Assembly (NCBI GenBank): GCA_037783545.1
Contig: JBBELK010001544.1
Location: 1-64,000, forward strand
From: Henricia sp. BOLD:AAB3569
Lineage: Eukaryota > Echinodermata > Asteroidea > Spinulosida > Echinasteridae
Length of the DNA stretch: 64,000 nucleotides
Reading direction: 5' to 3'
In this document: positions 9,772-22,563 of the stretch, in pieces
Layout of the letters: the number at the start of each line of letters is the position of its first letter
How positions within the stretch are numbered: the first letter of the stretch is position 1
Made by a program: the position numbers and the translations under genes
The notes under the pieces: generated by a model
What the model was told of the DNA's origin: nothing
The model's database searches: none
Seen by the model: the letters and a program-made list of their open reading frames with translations, nothing else

Positions 9772-12436
9772 CACTTGTCCTAAAAAATTGACAGACTTTC
9801 GCCGGGAAATGGCAGAGAAATTCCAGAGTTTAGAAAAAAAAGGGGTTGGCGCTTCCTGGATGCTCCCGCAACCTGTGGCTGTCTGTACACACCTCTTTGG
9901 TGTATTCCTGACTCGTGCGCATGCTCAGTCCTTCGGACTGTCGTTGACACGGCCCAGTTTGGGTCGGGATTTTGGTCAAAGTGTGGTCCAAACGTCGGCA
10001 AATTTGGAGGTCAAAAAATATTCCGACGAACTTCAAATTTTGCATGCTCCAAACACTCTATATTGCGCACTTGTCCTAAAAAAATGACATACTTTCGCCG
10101 GGAAATGGCAGAGAAATTTCAGAGTTTAGAAAAAAAAGGGGTTGGCGCTTCCTGGATGCTCCCGCAACCTGTGGCTGTCTGTACACACCTCTTTGGTGTA
10201 TTCCTGACTCGTGCGCATGCTCAGTCCTTCGGACTGTCGTTGACGCGGCCCAGTTTGGGACGGGATTTTGGTCAAAGTGTGGTCCAAACGTCGGCAAATT
10301 TGGAGGTCAAAAAATATTCCGACGAACTTCAAATTTTGCATGCTCCAAACACTCTATATTGCGCACTTTTCCTAAAAAAATGACAGACTTTCGCCGGGAA
10401 ATGGCAGAGAAATTTCAGAGTTTAGAAAAAAAAGGGGTTGGCGCTTCCTGGATGCTCCCGCAACCTGTGGCTGTCTGTACACACCTCTTTGGTGTATTCC
10501 TGACTCGTGCGCATGCTCAGTCCTTCGGACTGTCGTTGACGCGGCCCAGTTTGGGACGGGATTTTGGTCAAAGTGTGGTCCAAACGTCGGCAAATTTGGA
10601 GGTCAAAAAATATTCCGACGAACTTCAAATTTTGCATGCTCCAAACACTCTATATTGCGCACTTGTCCTAAAAAAAATGACATACTTTCGCCGGGAAATG
10701 GCAGAGAAATTTCAGAGTTTAGAAAAAAAAGGGGTTGGCGCTTCCTGGATGCTCCCGCAACCTGTGGCTGTCTGTACACACCTCTTTGGTGTATTCCTGA
10801 CTCGTGCGCATGCTCAGTCCTTCGGACTGTCGTTGACGCGGCCCAGTTTGGGACGGAATTTTGGTCAAAGTGTGGTCCAAACGTCGGCAAATTTGGAGGT
10901 CAAAAAATATTCCGACGAACTTCAAATTTTGCATGCTCCAAACACTCTATATTGCGCACTTGTCCTAAAAAACTTGACAGACTTTCGCCGGGAAATGGCA
11001 GAGAAATTTCAGAGTTTAGAAAAAAAAAGGGGTTGGCGCTTCCTCGATGCTCCCGCAACCTGTGGCTGTCTGTACACACCTCTTTGGTGTATTCCTGACT
11101 CGTGCGCATGCTCAGTCCTTCGGACTGTCGTTGACACGGCCCAGTTTGGGTCGGGATTTTGGTCAAAGTGTGGTCCAAACGTCGGCAAATTTGGAGGTCA
11201 AAAAATATTCCGACGAACTTCAAATTTTGCATGCTCCAAACACTCTATATTGCGCACTTGTCCTAAAAAATTGACAGACTTTCGCCGGGAAATGGCAGAG
11301 AAATTTCAGAGTTTAGAAAAAAAAGGGGTTGGCGCTTCCTGGATGCTCCCGCAACCTGTGGCTGTCTGTACACACCTCTTTGGTGTATTCCTGACTCGTG
11401 CGCATGCTCAGTCCTTCGGACTGTCGTTGACGCGGCCCAGTTTGGGACGGGATTTTGGTCAAAGTGTGGTCCAAACGTCGGCAAATTTGGAGGTCAAAAA
11501 ATATTCCGACGAACTTCAAATTTTGCATGTTCCAAACACTCTATATTGCGCACTTGTCCTAAAAAATTGACAGACTTTCGCCAGGAAATGGCAGAGAAAT
11601 TTCAGAGTTTAGAAAAAAAAGGGGTTGGCGCTTCCTGGATGCTCCCGCAACCTGTGGCTGTCTGTACACACCTCTTTGGTGTATTCCTGACTCGTGCGCA
11701 TGCTCAGTCCTTCGGACTGTCGTTGACGCGGCCCAGTTTGGGTCGGGATTTTGGTCAAAGTGTGGTCCAAACGTCGGCAAATTTGGAGGTCAAAAAATAT
11801 TCCGACGAACTTCAAATTTTGCATGCTCCAAACACTCTATATTGCGCACTTGTCCTAAAAAAATGACATACTTTCGCCGGGAAATGGCAGAGAAATTTCA
11901 GAGTTTAGAAAAAAAAGGGGTTGGCGCTTCCTGGATGCTCCCGCAACCTGTGGCTGTCTGTACACACCTCTTTGGTGTATTCCTGACTCGTGCGCATGCT
12001 CAGTCTTTCGGACTGTCGTTGACGCGGCCCAGTTTGGGACGGGATTTTGGTCAAAGTGTGGTCCAAACGTCGGCAAATTTGGAGGTCAAAAAATATTCCG
12101 ACGAACTTCAAATTTTGCATGCTCCAAACACTCTATATTGCGCACTTGTCCTAAAAAAATGACATACTTTCGCCGGGAAATGGCAGAGAAATTTCAGAGT
12201 TTAGAAAAAAAAAGGGGTTGGCGCTTCCTGGATGCTCCCGCAACCTGTGGCTGTCTGTACACACCTCTTTGGTGTATTCCTGACTCGTGCGCATGCTCAG
12301 TCCTTCGGACTGTCGTTGACGCGGCCCAGTTTGGGACGGGATTTTGGTCAAAGTGTGGTCCAAACGTCGGCAAATTTGGAGGTCAAAAAATATTCCGACG
12401 AACTTCAAATTTTGCATGCTCCAAACACTCTATATT

Positions 12437-13619
12437 GCGCACTTGTCCTAAAAAATTGACAGACTTTCGCCGGGAAATGGCAGAGAAATTTCAGAGTTTA
12501 GAAAAAAAAAGGGGTTGGCGCTTCCTGGATGCTCCCGCAACCTGTGGCTGTCTGTACACACCTCTTTGGTGTATTCCTGACTCGTGCGCATGCTCAGTCC
12601 TTCGGACTGTCGTTGACACGGCCCAGTTTGGGTCGGGATTTTGGTCAAAGTGTGGTCCAAACGTCGGCAAATTTGGAGGTCAAAAAATATTCCGACGAAC
12701 TTCAAATTTTGCATGCTCCAAACACTCTATATTGCGCACTTGTCCTAAACAATTGACAGACTTTCGCCGGGAAATGGCAGAGAAATTTCAGAGTTTAGAA
12801 AAAAAAGGGGTTGGCGCTTCCTGGATGCTCCCGCAACCTGTGGCTGTCTGTACACACCTCTTTGGTGTATTCCTGACTCGTGAGCATGCTCAGTCCTTCG
12901 GACTGTCGTTGACGCGGCCCAGTTTGGGACGGGATTTTGGTCAAAGTGTGGTCCAAACGTCGGCAAATTTGGAGGTCAAAAAATATTCCGACGAACTTCA
13001 AATTGTGCATGCTCCAAACACTCTATATTGCGCACTTGTCCTAAAAAATTGACAGACTTTCGCCGGGAAATGGCAGAGAAATTTCAGAGTTTAGAAAAAA
13101 AGGGGTTGGCGCTTCCTGGATGCTCCCGCAACCTGTGGCTGTCTGTACACACCTCTTTGGTGTATTCCTGACTCGTGCGCATGCTCAGTCCTTCGGACTG
13201 TCGTTGACACGGCCCATTTTGGGTCGGGATTTTGGTCAAAGTGTGGTCCAAACGTCGGCAAATTTGGAGGTCAAAAAATATTCCGACGAACTTCAAATTT
13301 TGCATGCTCCAAACACTCTATATTGCGCACTTGTCCTAAAAAAATGACATACTTTCGCCGGGAAATGACAGAGAAATTTCAGAGTTTAGAAAAAAAGGGG
13401 TTGGCGCTTCCTGGATGCTCCCGCAACCTGTGGCTGTCTGTACACACCTCTTTGGTGTATTCCTGACTCGTGCGCATGCTCAGTCCTTCGGACTGTCGTT
13501 GACGCGGCCCAGTTTGGGACGGGATTTTGGTCAAAGTGTGGTCCAAACGTCGGCAAATTTGGAGGTCAAAAAATATTCCGACGAACTTCAAATTTTGCAT
13601 GCTCCAAACACTCTATATT
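12437..13619. repeat. Four-monomer block, copy 1
   Basis: The block has four ordered subtypes: an A9/GGGTCGG monomer; a GACGCGG monomer carrying GTGAGCATG; a monomer with CCCATTTTGGGTCGG; and an ATGACAT monomer with GAAATGACAG and an A7 tract. The same order recurs at 14,805 and 16,582. The second monomer here also carries a private AAATTGTGCATG. Confidence 0.75.
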
Positions 13620-14804
13620 GCGCACTTGTCCTAAAAAATTGACAGACTTTCGCCGGGAAATGGCAGAGAAATTTCAGAGTTTAGAAAAAAAAAGGGGTTG
13701 GCGCTTCCTGGATGCTCCCGCAACCTGTGGCTGTCTGTACACACCTCTTTGGTGTATTCCTGACTCGTGCGCATGCTCAGTCCTTCGGACTGTCGTTGAC
13801 ACGGCCCAGTTTGGGTCGGGATTTTGGTCAAAGTGTGGTCCAAACGTCGGCAAATTTGGAGGTCAAAAAATATTCCGACGAACTTCAAATTTTGCATGCT
13901 CCAAACACTCTATATTGCGCACTTGTCCTAAAAAATTGACAGACTTTCGCCGGGAAATGGCAGAGAAATTTCAGAGTTTAGAAAAAAAAGGGGTTGGCGC
14001 TTCCTGGATGCTCCCGCAACCTGTGGCTGTCTGTACACACCTCTTTGGTGTATTCCTGACTCGTGCGCATGCTCAGTCCTTCGGACTGTCGTTGACGCGG
14101 CCCAGTTTGGGACGGGATTTTGGTCAAAGTGTGGTCCAAACGTCGGCAAATTTGGAGGTCAAAAAATATTCCGACGAACTTCAAATTTTGCATGCTCCAA
14201 ACACTCTATATTGCGCACTTGTCCTAAAAAATTGACAGACTTTCGCCAGGAAATGGCAGAGAAATTTCAGAGTTTAGAAAAAAAAGGGGTTGGCGCTTCC
14301 TGGATGCTCCCGCAACCTGTGGCTGTCTGTACACACCTCTTTGGTGTATTCCTGACTCGTGCGCATGCTCAGTCCTTCGGACTGTCGTTGACACGGCCCA
14401 GTTTGGGTCGGGATTTTGGTCAAAGTGTGGTCCAAACGTCGGCAAATTTGGAGGTCAAAAAATATTCCGACGAACTTCAAATTTTGCATGCTCCAAACAC
14501 TCTATATTGCGCACTTGTCCTAAAAAAATGACATACTTTCGCCGGGAAATGGCAGAGAAATTTCAGAGTTTAGAAAAAAAAGGGGTTGGCGCTTCCTGGA
14601 TGCTCCCGCAACCTGTGGCTGTCTGTACACACCTCTTTGGTGTATTCCTGACTCGTGCGCATGCTCAGTCCTTCGGACTGTCGTTGACGCGGCCCAGTTT
14701 GGGACGGGATTTTGGTCAAAGTGTGGTCCAAACGTCGGCAAATTTGGAGGTCAAAAAATATTCCGACGAACTTCAAATTTTGCATGCTCCAAACACTCTA
14801 TATT

Positions 14805-15988
14805 GCGCACTTGTCCTAAAAAATTGACAGACTTTCGCCGGGAAATGGCAGAGAAATTTCAGAGTTTAGAAAAAAAAAGGGGTTGGCGCTTCCTGGATGC
14901 TCCCGCAACCTGTGGCTGTCTGTACACACCTCTTTGGTGTATTCCTGACTCGTGCGCATGCTCAGTCCTTCGGACTGTCGTTGACACGGCCCAGTTTGGG
15001 TCGGGATTTTGGTCAAAGTGTGGTCCAAACGTCGGCAAATTTGGAGGTCAAAAAATATTCCGACGAACTTCAAATTTTGCATGCTCCAAACACTCTATAT
15101 TGCGCACTTGTCCTAAAAAATTGACAGACTTTCGCCGGGAAATGGCAGAGAAATTTCAGAGTTTAGAAAAAAAAAGGGTTGGCGCTTCCTGGATGCTCCC
15201 GCAACCTGTGGCTGTCTGTACACACCTCTTTGGTGTATTCCTGACTCGTGAGCATGCTCAGTCCTTCGGACTGTCGTTGACGCGGCCCAGTTTGGGACGG
15301 GATTTTGGTCAAAGTGTGGTCCAAACGTCGGCAAATTTGGAGGTCAAAAAATATTCCGACGAACTTCAAATTTTGCATGCTCCAAACACTCTATATTGCG
15401 CACTTGTCCTAAAAAATTGACAGACTTTCGCCGGGAAATGGCAGAGAAATTTCAGAGTTTAGAAAAAAAAGGGGTTGGCGCTTCCTGGATGCTCCCGCAA
15501 CCTGTGGCTGTCTGTACACACCTCTTTGGTGTATTCCTGACTCGTGCGCATGCTCAGTCCTTCGGACTGTCGTTGACACGGCCCATTTTGGGTCGGGATT
15601 TTGGTCAAAGTGTGGTCCAAACGTCGGCAAATTTGGAGGTCAAAAAATATTCCGACGAACTTCAAATTTTGCATGCTCCAAACACTCTATATTGCGCACT
15701 TGTCCTAAAAAAATGACATACTTTCGCCGGGAAATGACAGAGAAATTTCAGAGTTTAGAAAAAAAGGGGTTGGCGCTTCCTGGATGCTCCCGCAACCTGT
15801 GGCTGTCTGTACACACCTCTTTGGTGTATTCCTGACTCGTGCGCATGCTCAGTCCTTCGGACTGTCGTTGACGCGGCCCAGTTTGGGACGGGATTTTGGT
15901 CAAAGTGTGGTCCAAACGTCGGCAAATTTGGAGGTCAAAAAATATTCCGACGAACTTCAAATTTTGCATGCTCCAAACACTCTATATT
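14805..15988. repeat. Four-monomer block, copy 2
   Basis: The four marks of the block at 12,437 appear in the same order, including the rare GTGAGCATG (15,248), CCCATTTTGGG (15,593) and GAAATGACAG (15,731). The spacing between the GAAATGACAG marks of copies 1 and 2 is 2,369 bp, close to eight monomers. Between the two blocks lie four monomers with mixed subtypes (13,620-14,804). Confidence 0.75.
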
Positions 15989-16581
15989 GCGCACTTGTCC
16001 TAAAAAATTGACAGACTTTCGCCGGGAAATGGCAGAGAAATTTCAGAGTTTAGAAAAAAAAGGGGGTTGGCGCTTCCTGGATGCTCCCGCAACCTGTGGC
16101 TGTCTGTACACACCTCTTTGGTGTATTCCTGACTCGTGCGCATGCTCAGTCCTTCGGACTGTCGTTGACACGGCCCAGTTTGGGTCGGGATTTTGGTCAA
16201 AGTGTGGTCCAAACGTCGGCAAATTTGGAGGTCAAAAAATATTCCGACGAACTTCAAATTTTGCATGCTCCAAACACTCTATATTGCGCACTTGTCCTAA
16301 AAAATTGACAGACTTTCGCCGGGAAATGGCAGAGAAATTTCAGAGTTTAGAAAAAAAAGGGGTTGGCGCTTCCTGGATGCTCCCGCAACCTGTGGCTGTC
16401 TGTACACACCTCTTTGGTGTATTCCTGACTCGTGCGCATGCTCAGTCCTTCGGACTGTCGTTGACGCGGCCCAGTTTGGGACGGGATTTTGGTCAAAGTG
16501 TGGTCCAAACGTCGGCAAATTTGGAGGTCAAAAAATATTCCGACGAACTTCAAATTTTGCATGCTCCAAACACTCTATATT

Positions 16582-17765
16582 GCGCACTTGTCCTAAAAAA
16601 TTGACAGACTTTCGCCGGGAAATGGCAGAGAAATTTCAGAGTTTAGAAAAAAAAAGGGGTTGGCGCTTCCTGGATGCTCCCGCAACCTGTGGCTGTCTGT
16701 ACACACCTCTTTGGTGTATTCCTGACTCGTGCGCATGCTCAGTCCTTCGGACTGTCGTTGACACGGCCCAGTTTGGGTCGGGATTTTGGTCAAAGTGTGG
16801 TCCAAACGTCGGCAAATTTGGAGGTCAAAAAATATTCCGACGAACTTCAAATTTTGCATGCTCCAAACACTCTATATTGCGCACTTGTCCTAAAAAATTG
16901 ACAGACTTTCGCCGGGAAATGGCAGAGAAATTTCAGAGTTTAGAAAAAAAAGGGGTTGGCGCTTCCTGGATGCTCCCGCAACCTGTGGCTGTCTGTACAC
17001 ACCTCTTTGGTGTATTCCTGACTCGTGCGCATGCTCAGTCCTTCGGACTGTCGTTGACGGGGCCCAGTTTGGGACGGGATTTTGGTCAAAGTGTGGTCCA
17101 AACGTCGGCAAATTTGGAGGTCAAAAAATATTCCGACGAACTTCAAATTTTGCATGCTCCAAACACTCTATATTGCGCACTTGTCCTAAAAAATTGACAG
17201 ACTTTCGCCGGGAAATGGCAGAGAAATTTCAGAGTTTAGAAAAAAAAGGGGTTGGCGCTTCCTGGATGCTCCCGCAACCTGTGGCTGTCTGTACACACCT
17301 CTTTGGTGTATTCCTGACTCGTGCGCATGCTCAGTCCTTCGGACTGTCGTTGACACGGCCCATTTTGGGTCGGGATTTTGGTCAAAGTGTGGTCCAAACG
17401 TCGGCAAATTTGGAGGTCAACAAATATTCCGACGAACTTCAAATTTTGCATGCTCCAAACACTCTATATTGCGCACTTGTCCTAAAGAAATGACATACTT
17501 TCGCCGGGAAATGACAGAGAAATTTCAGAGTTTAGAAAAAAAGGGGTTGGCGCTTCCTGGATGCTCCCGCAACCTGTGGCTGTCTGTACACACCTCTTTG
17601 GTGTATTCCTGACTCGTGCGCATGCTCAGTCCTTCGGACTGTCGTTGACGCGGCCCAGTTTGGGACGGGATTTTGGTCAAAGTGTGGTCCAAACGTCGGC
17701 AAATTTGGAGGTCAAAAAATATTCCGACGAACTTCAAATTTTGCATGCTCCAAACACTCTATATT
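16582..17765. repeat. Four-monomer block, copy 3
   Basis: This is the third occurrence of the ordered block, 1,777 bp (six monomers) after copy 2. It keeps CCCATTTTGGG (17,360) and GAAATGACAG (17,508) but lacks GTGAGCATG. It has private changes GACGGGGCCC (17,057) and CCTAAAGAAATG (17,481). Confidence 0.72.
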
Positions 17766-19010
17766 GCGCACTTGTCCTAAACAATTGACAGACTTTCGCC
17801 GGGAAATGGCAGAGAAATTTCAGAGTTTAGAAAAAAAAAGGGGGTTGGCGCTTCCTGGATGCTCCCGCAACCTGTGGCTGTCTGTACACACCTCTTTGGT
17901 GTATTCCTGACTCGTGCGCATGCTCAGTCCTTCGGACTGTCGTTGACACGGCCCAGTTTGGGTCGGGATTTTGGTCAAAGTGTGGTCCAAACGTCGGCAA
18001 ATTTGGAGGTCAAAAAATATTCCGACGAACTTCAAATTTTGCATGCTCCAAACACTCTATATTGCGCACTTGTCCTAAAAAATTGACAGACTTTCGCCGG
18101 GAAATGGCAGAGAAATTTCAGAGTTTAGAAAAAAAAGGGGTTGGCGCTTCCTGGATGCTCCCGCAACCTGTGGCTGTCTGTACACACCTCTTTGGTGTAT
18201 TCCTGACTCGTGCGCATGCTCAGTCCTTCGGACTGTCGTTGACGCGGCCCAGTTTGGGACGGGATTTTGGTCAAAGTGTGGTCCAAACGTCGGCAAATTT
18301 GGAGGTCAAAAAATATTCCGACGAACTTCAAATTTTGCATGCTCCAAACACTCTATATTGCGCACTTGTCCTAAAAAATTGACAGACTTTCGCCAGGAAA
18401 TGGCAGATAAATTTCAGAGTTTAGAAAAAAAAGGGGTTGGCGCTTCCTGGATGCTCCCGCAACCTGTGGCTGTCTGTACACACCTCTTTGGTGTATTCCT
18501 GACTCGTGCGCATGCTCAGTCCTTCGGACTGTCGTTGACACGGCCCAGTTTGGGTCGGGATTTTGGTCAAAGTGTGGTCCAAACGTCGGCAAATTTGGAG
18601 GTCAAAAAATATTCCGACGAACTTCAAATTTTGCATGCTCCAAACACTCTATATTGCGCACTTGTCCTAAAAAAATGACATACTTTCGCCGGGAAATGGC
18701 AGAGAAATTTCAGAGTTTAGAAAAAAAAGGGGTTGGCGCTTCCTGGATGCTCCCGCAACCTGTGGCTGTCTGTACACACCTCTTTGGTGTATTCCTGACT
18801 CGTGCGCATGCTCAGTCCTTCGGACTGTCGTTGACGCGGCCCAGTTTGGGACGGGATTTTGGTCAAAGTGTGGTCCAAACGTCGGCAAATTTGGAGGTCA
18901 AAAAATATTCCGACGAACTTCAAATTTTGCATGCTCCAAACACTCTATATTGCGCACTTTTCCTAAAAAAATGACACACTTTCGCCGGGAAATGGCAGAG
19001 AAATTTCAGA
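17766..19010. repeat. Twelve-monomer-spaced duplicate, copy 1
   Basis: The monomer order is G5/GGGTCGG, GACGCGG, a CGCCAGG monomer with GCAGATAAATTTC, ATGACAT, and then CACTTTTCC followed by ATGACACAC. The same order starts 3,553 bp downstream. The copies then diverge: A7 here at the last shared monomer against A8 there. Confidence 0.7.
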
Positions 19011-19542
19011 GTTTAGAAAAAAAGGGGTTGGCGCTTCCTGGATGCTCCCGCAACCTGTGGCTGTCTGTACACACCTCTTTGGTGTATTCCTGACTCGTGC
19101 GCATGCTCAGTCCTTCGGACTGTCGTTGACGCGGCCCAGTTTGGGACGGGATTTTGGTCAAAGTGTGGTCCAAACGTCGGCAAATTTGGAGGTCAAAAAA
19201 TATTCCGACGAACTTCAAATTTTGCATGCTCCAAACACTCTATATTGCGCACTTGTCCTAAAAAAATGACATACTTTCGCCGGGAAATGGCAGAGAAATT
19301 TCAGAGTTTAGAAAAAAAAGGGGTTGGCGCTTCCTGGATGCTCCCGCAACCTGTGGCTGTCTGTACACACCTCTTTGGTGTATTCCTGACTCGTGCGCAT
19401 GCTCAGTCCTTCGGACTGTCGTTGACGCGGCCCAGTTTGGGACGGGATTTTGGTCAAAGTGTGGTCCAAACGTCGGCAAATTTGGAGGTCAAAAAATATT
19501 CCGACGAACTTCAAATTTTGCATGCTCCAAACACTCTATATT

Positions 19543-20727
19543 GCGCACTTGTCCTAAAAAATTGACAGACTTTCGCCGGGAAATGGCAGAGAAATTTCAG
19601 AGTTTAGAAAAAAAAGGGGTTGGCGCTTCCTGGATGCTCCCGCAACCTGTGGCTGTCTGTACACACCTCTTTGGTGTATTCCTGACTCGTGCGCATGCTC
19701 AGTCCTTCGGACTGTCGTTGACGCGGCCCAGTTTGGGACGGGATTTTGGTCAAAGTGTGGTCCAAACGTCGGCAAATTTGGAGGTCAAAAAATATTCCGA
19801 CGAACTTCAAATTTTGCATGCTCCAAACACTCTATATTGCGCACTTGTCCTAAAAAAATGACATACTTTCGCCGGGAAATGGCAGAGAAATTTCAGAGTT
19901 TAGAAAAAAAGGGGTTGGCGCTTCCTGGATGCTCCCGCAACCTGTGGCTGTCTGTACACACCTCTTTGGTGTATTCCTGACTCGTGCGCATGCTCAGTCC
20001 TTCGGACTGTCGTTGACGCGGCCCAGTTTGGGACGGGATTTTGGTCAAAGTGTGGTCCAAACGTCGGCAAATTTGGAGGTCAAAAAATATTCCGACGAAC
20101 TTCAAATTTTGCATGCTCCAAACACTCTATATTGCGCACTTGTCCTAAAAAATTGACAGACTTTCGCCGGGAAATGGCAGAGAAATTTCAGAGTTTAGAA
20201 AAAAAAAGGGGGTTGGCGCTTCCTGGATGCTCCCGCAACCTGTGGCTGTCTGTACACACCTCTTTGGTGTATTCCTGACTCGTGCGCATGCTCAGTCCTT
20301 CGGACTGTCGTTGACACGGCCCAGTTTGGGTCGGGATTTTGGTCAAAGTGTGGTCCAAACGTCGGCAAATTTGGAGGTCAAAAAATATTCCGACGAACTT
20401 CAAATTTTGCATGCTCCAAACACTCTATATTGCGCACTTGTCCTAAAAAATTGACAGACTTTCGCCGGGAAATGGCAGAGAAATTTCCGAGTTTAGAAAA
20501 AAAAGGGGTTGGCGCTTCCTGGATGCTCCCGCAACCTGTGGCTGTCTGTACACACCTCTTTGGTGTATTCCTGACTCGTGCGCATGCTCAGTCCTTCGGA
20601 CTGTCGTTGACGCGGCCCAGTTTGGGACGGGATTTTGGTCAAAGTGTGGTCCAAACGTCGGCAAATTTGGAGGTCAAAAAATATTCCGACGAACTTCAAA
20701 TTTTGCATGCTCCAAACACTCTATATT
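19543..20727. repeat. Four-monomer HOR (1,185 bp), copy 1
   Basis: The unit is an ordinary GACGCGG monomer, an ATGACAT/A7 monomer, an A9G5/GGGTCGG monomer, and a monomer with TTTCCGAG in place of TTTCAGAG. The next 1,185 bp repeats it with only a few base changes. Confidence 0.82.
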
Positions 20728-21912
20728 GCGCACTTGTCCTAAAAAATTGACAGACTTTCGCCGGGAAATGGCAGAGAAATTTCAGAGTTTAGAAAAAAAA
20801 GGGGTTGGCGCTTCCTGGATGCTCCCGCAACCTGTGGCTGTCTGTACACACCTCTTTGGTGTATTCCTGACTCGTGCGCATGCTCAGTCCTTCGGACTGT
20901 CGTTGACGCGGCCCAGTTTGGGACGGGATTTTGGTCAAAGTGTGGTCCAAACGTCGGCAAATTTGGAGGTCAAAAAATATTCCGACGAACTTCAAATTTT
21001 GCATGCTCCAAACACTCTATATTGCGCACTTGTCCTAAAAAAATGACATACTTTCGCCGGGAAATGGCAGAGAAATTTCAGAGTTTAGAAAAAAAGGGGT
21101 TGGCGCTTCCTGGATGCTCCCGCAACCTGTGGCTGTCTGTACACACCTCTTTGGTGTATTCCTGACTCGTGCGCATGCTCAGTCCTTCGGACTGTCGTTG
21201 ACGCGGCCCAGTTTGGGACGGGATTTTGGTCAAAGTGTGGTCCAAACGTCGGCAAATTTGGAGGTCAAAAAATATTCCGACGAACTTCAAATTTTGCATG
21301 CTCCAAACACTCTATATTGCGCACTTGTCCTAAAAAATTGACAGACTTTCGCCGGGAAATGGCAGAGAAATTTCAGAGTTTAGAAAAAAAAAGGGGGTTG
21401 GCGCTTCCTGGATGCTCCCGCAACCTGTGGCTGTCTGTACACACCTCTTTGGTGTATTCCTGACTCGTGCGCATGCTCAGTCCTTCGGACTGTCGTTGAC
21501 ACGGCCCAGTTTGGGTCGGGATTTTGGTCAAAGTGTGGTCCAAACGTCGACAAATTTGGAGGTCAAAAAATATTCCGACGAACTTCAAATTTTGCATGCT
21601 CCAAACACTCTATATTGCGCACTTGTCCTAAAAAATTGACAGACTTTCGCCGGGAAATGGCAGAGAAATTTCCGAGTTTAGAAAAAAAAGGGGTTGGCGC
21701 TTCCTGGATGCTCCCGCAACCTGTGGCTGTCTGTACACACCTCTTTGGTGTATTCCTGACTCGTGCGCATGCTCAGTCCTTCGGACTGTCGTTGACGCGG
21801 CCCAGTTTGGGACGGGATTTTTGTCAAAGTGTGGTCCAAACGTCGGCAAATTTGGAGGTCAAAAAATATTCCGACGAACTTCAAATTTTGCATGCTCCAA
21901 ACACTCTATATT
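20728..21912. repeat. Four-monomer HOR (1,185 bp), copy 2
   Basis: This is an immediate tandem repeat of 19,543-20,727, sharing A9G5 and the rare TTTCCGAG (21,670). Differences include CGTCGACAAATTTGG at 21,546 and GATTTTTGTC at 21,816, both absent from copy 1. Confidence 0.82.
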
Positions 21913-22563
21913 GCGCACTTGTCCTAAAAAATTGACAGACTTTCGCCAGGAAATGGCAGATAAATTTCAGAGTTTAGAAAAAAAAGGGGTTGGCGCTTCC
22001 TGGATGCTCCCGCAACCTGTGGCTGTCTGTACACACCTCTTTGGTGTATTCCTGACTCGTGCGCATGCTCAGTCCTTCGGACTGTCGTTGACACGGCCCA
22101 GTTTGGGTCGGGATTTTGGTCAAAGTGTGGTCCAAACGTCGGCAAATTTGGAGGTCAAAAAATATTCCGACGAACTTCAAATTTTGCATGCTCCAAACAC
22201 TCTATATTGCGCACTTGTCCTAAAAAAATGACATACTTTCGCCGGGAAATGGCAGAGAAATTTCAGAGTTTAGAAAAAAAAGGGGTTGGCGCTTCCTGGA
22301 TGCTCCCGCAACCTGTGGCTGTCTGTACACACCTCTTTGGTGTATTCCTGACTCGTGCGCATGCTCAGTCCTTCGGACTGTCGTTGACGCGGCCCAGTTT
22401 GGGACGGGATTTTGGTCAAAGTGTGGTCCAAACGTCGGCAAATTTGGAGGTCAAAAAATATTCCGACGAACTTCAAATTTTGCATGCTCCAAACACTCTA
22501 TATTGCGCACTTTTCCTAAAAAAATGACACACTTTCGCCGGGAAATGGCAGAGAAATTTCAGA
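21319..22563. repeat. Twelve-monomer-spaced duplicate, copy 2
   Basis: This segment matches 17,766-19,010 by shared rare marks GCAGATAAATTTC (21,956) and TTTTCC...ATGACACAC (about 22,512). It differs by TTTCCGAG at 21,670, inherited from the overlapping four-monomer duplication, and by GATTTTTGTC at 21,816. Confidence 0.7.

Noticed and set aside
10359..11570. 403-codon plus-strand ORF over four monomers
   Set aside because: It is created by one-base gains (CCTAAAAAAAATGAC at 10,668, CTAAAAAACTTGAC near 10,964, an A9 tract near 11,022) that remove the usual TGA and shift the frame. The encoded text switches between frames of the same monomer, so it is not a conserved protein.
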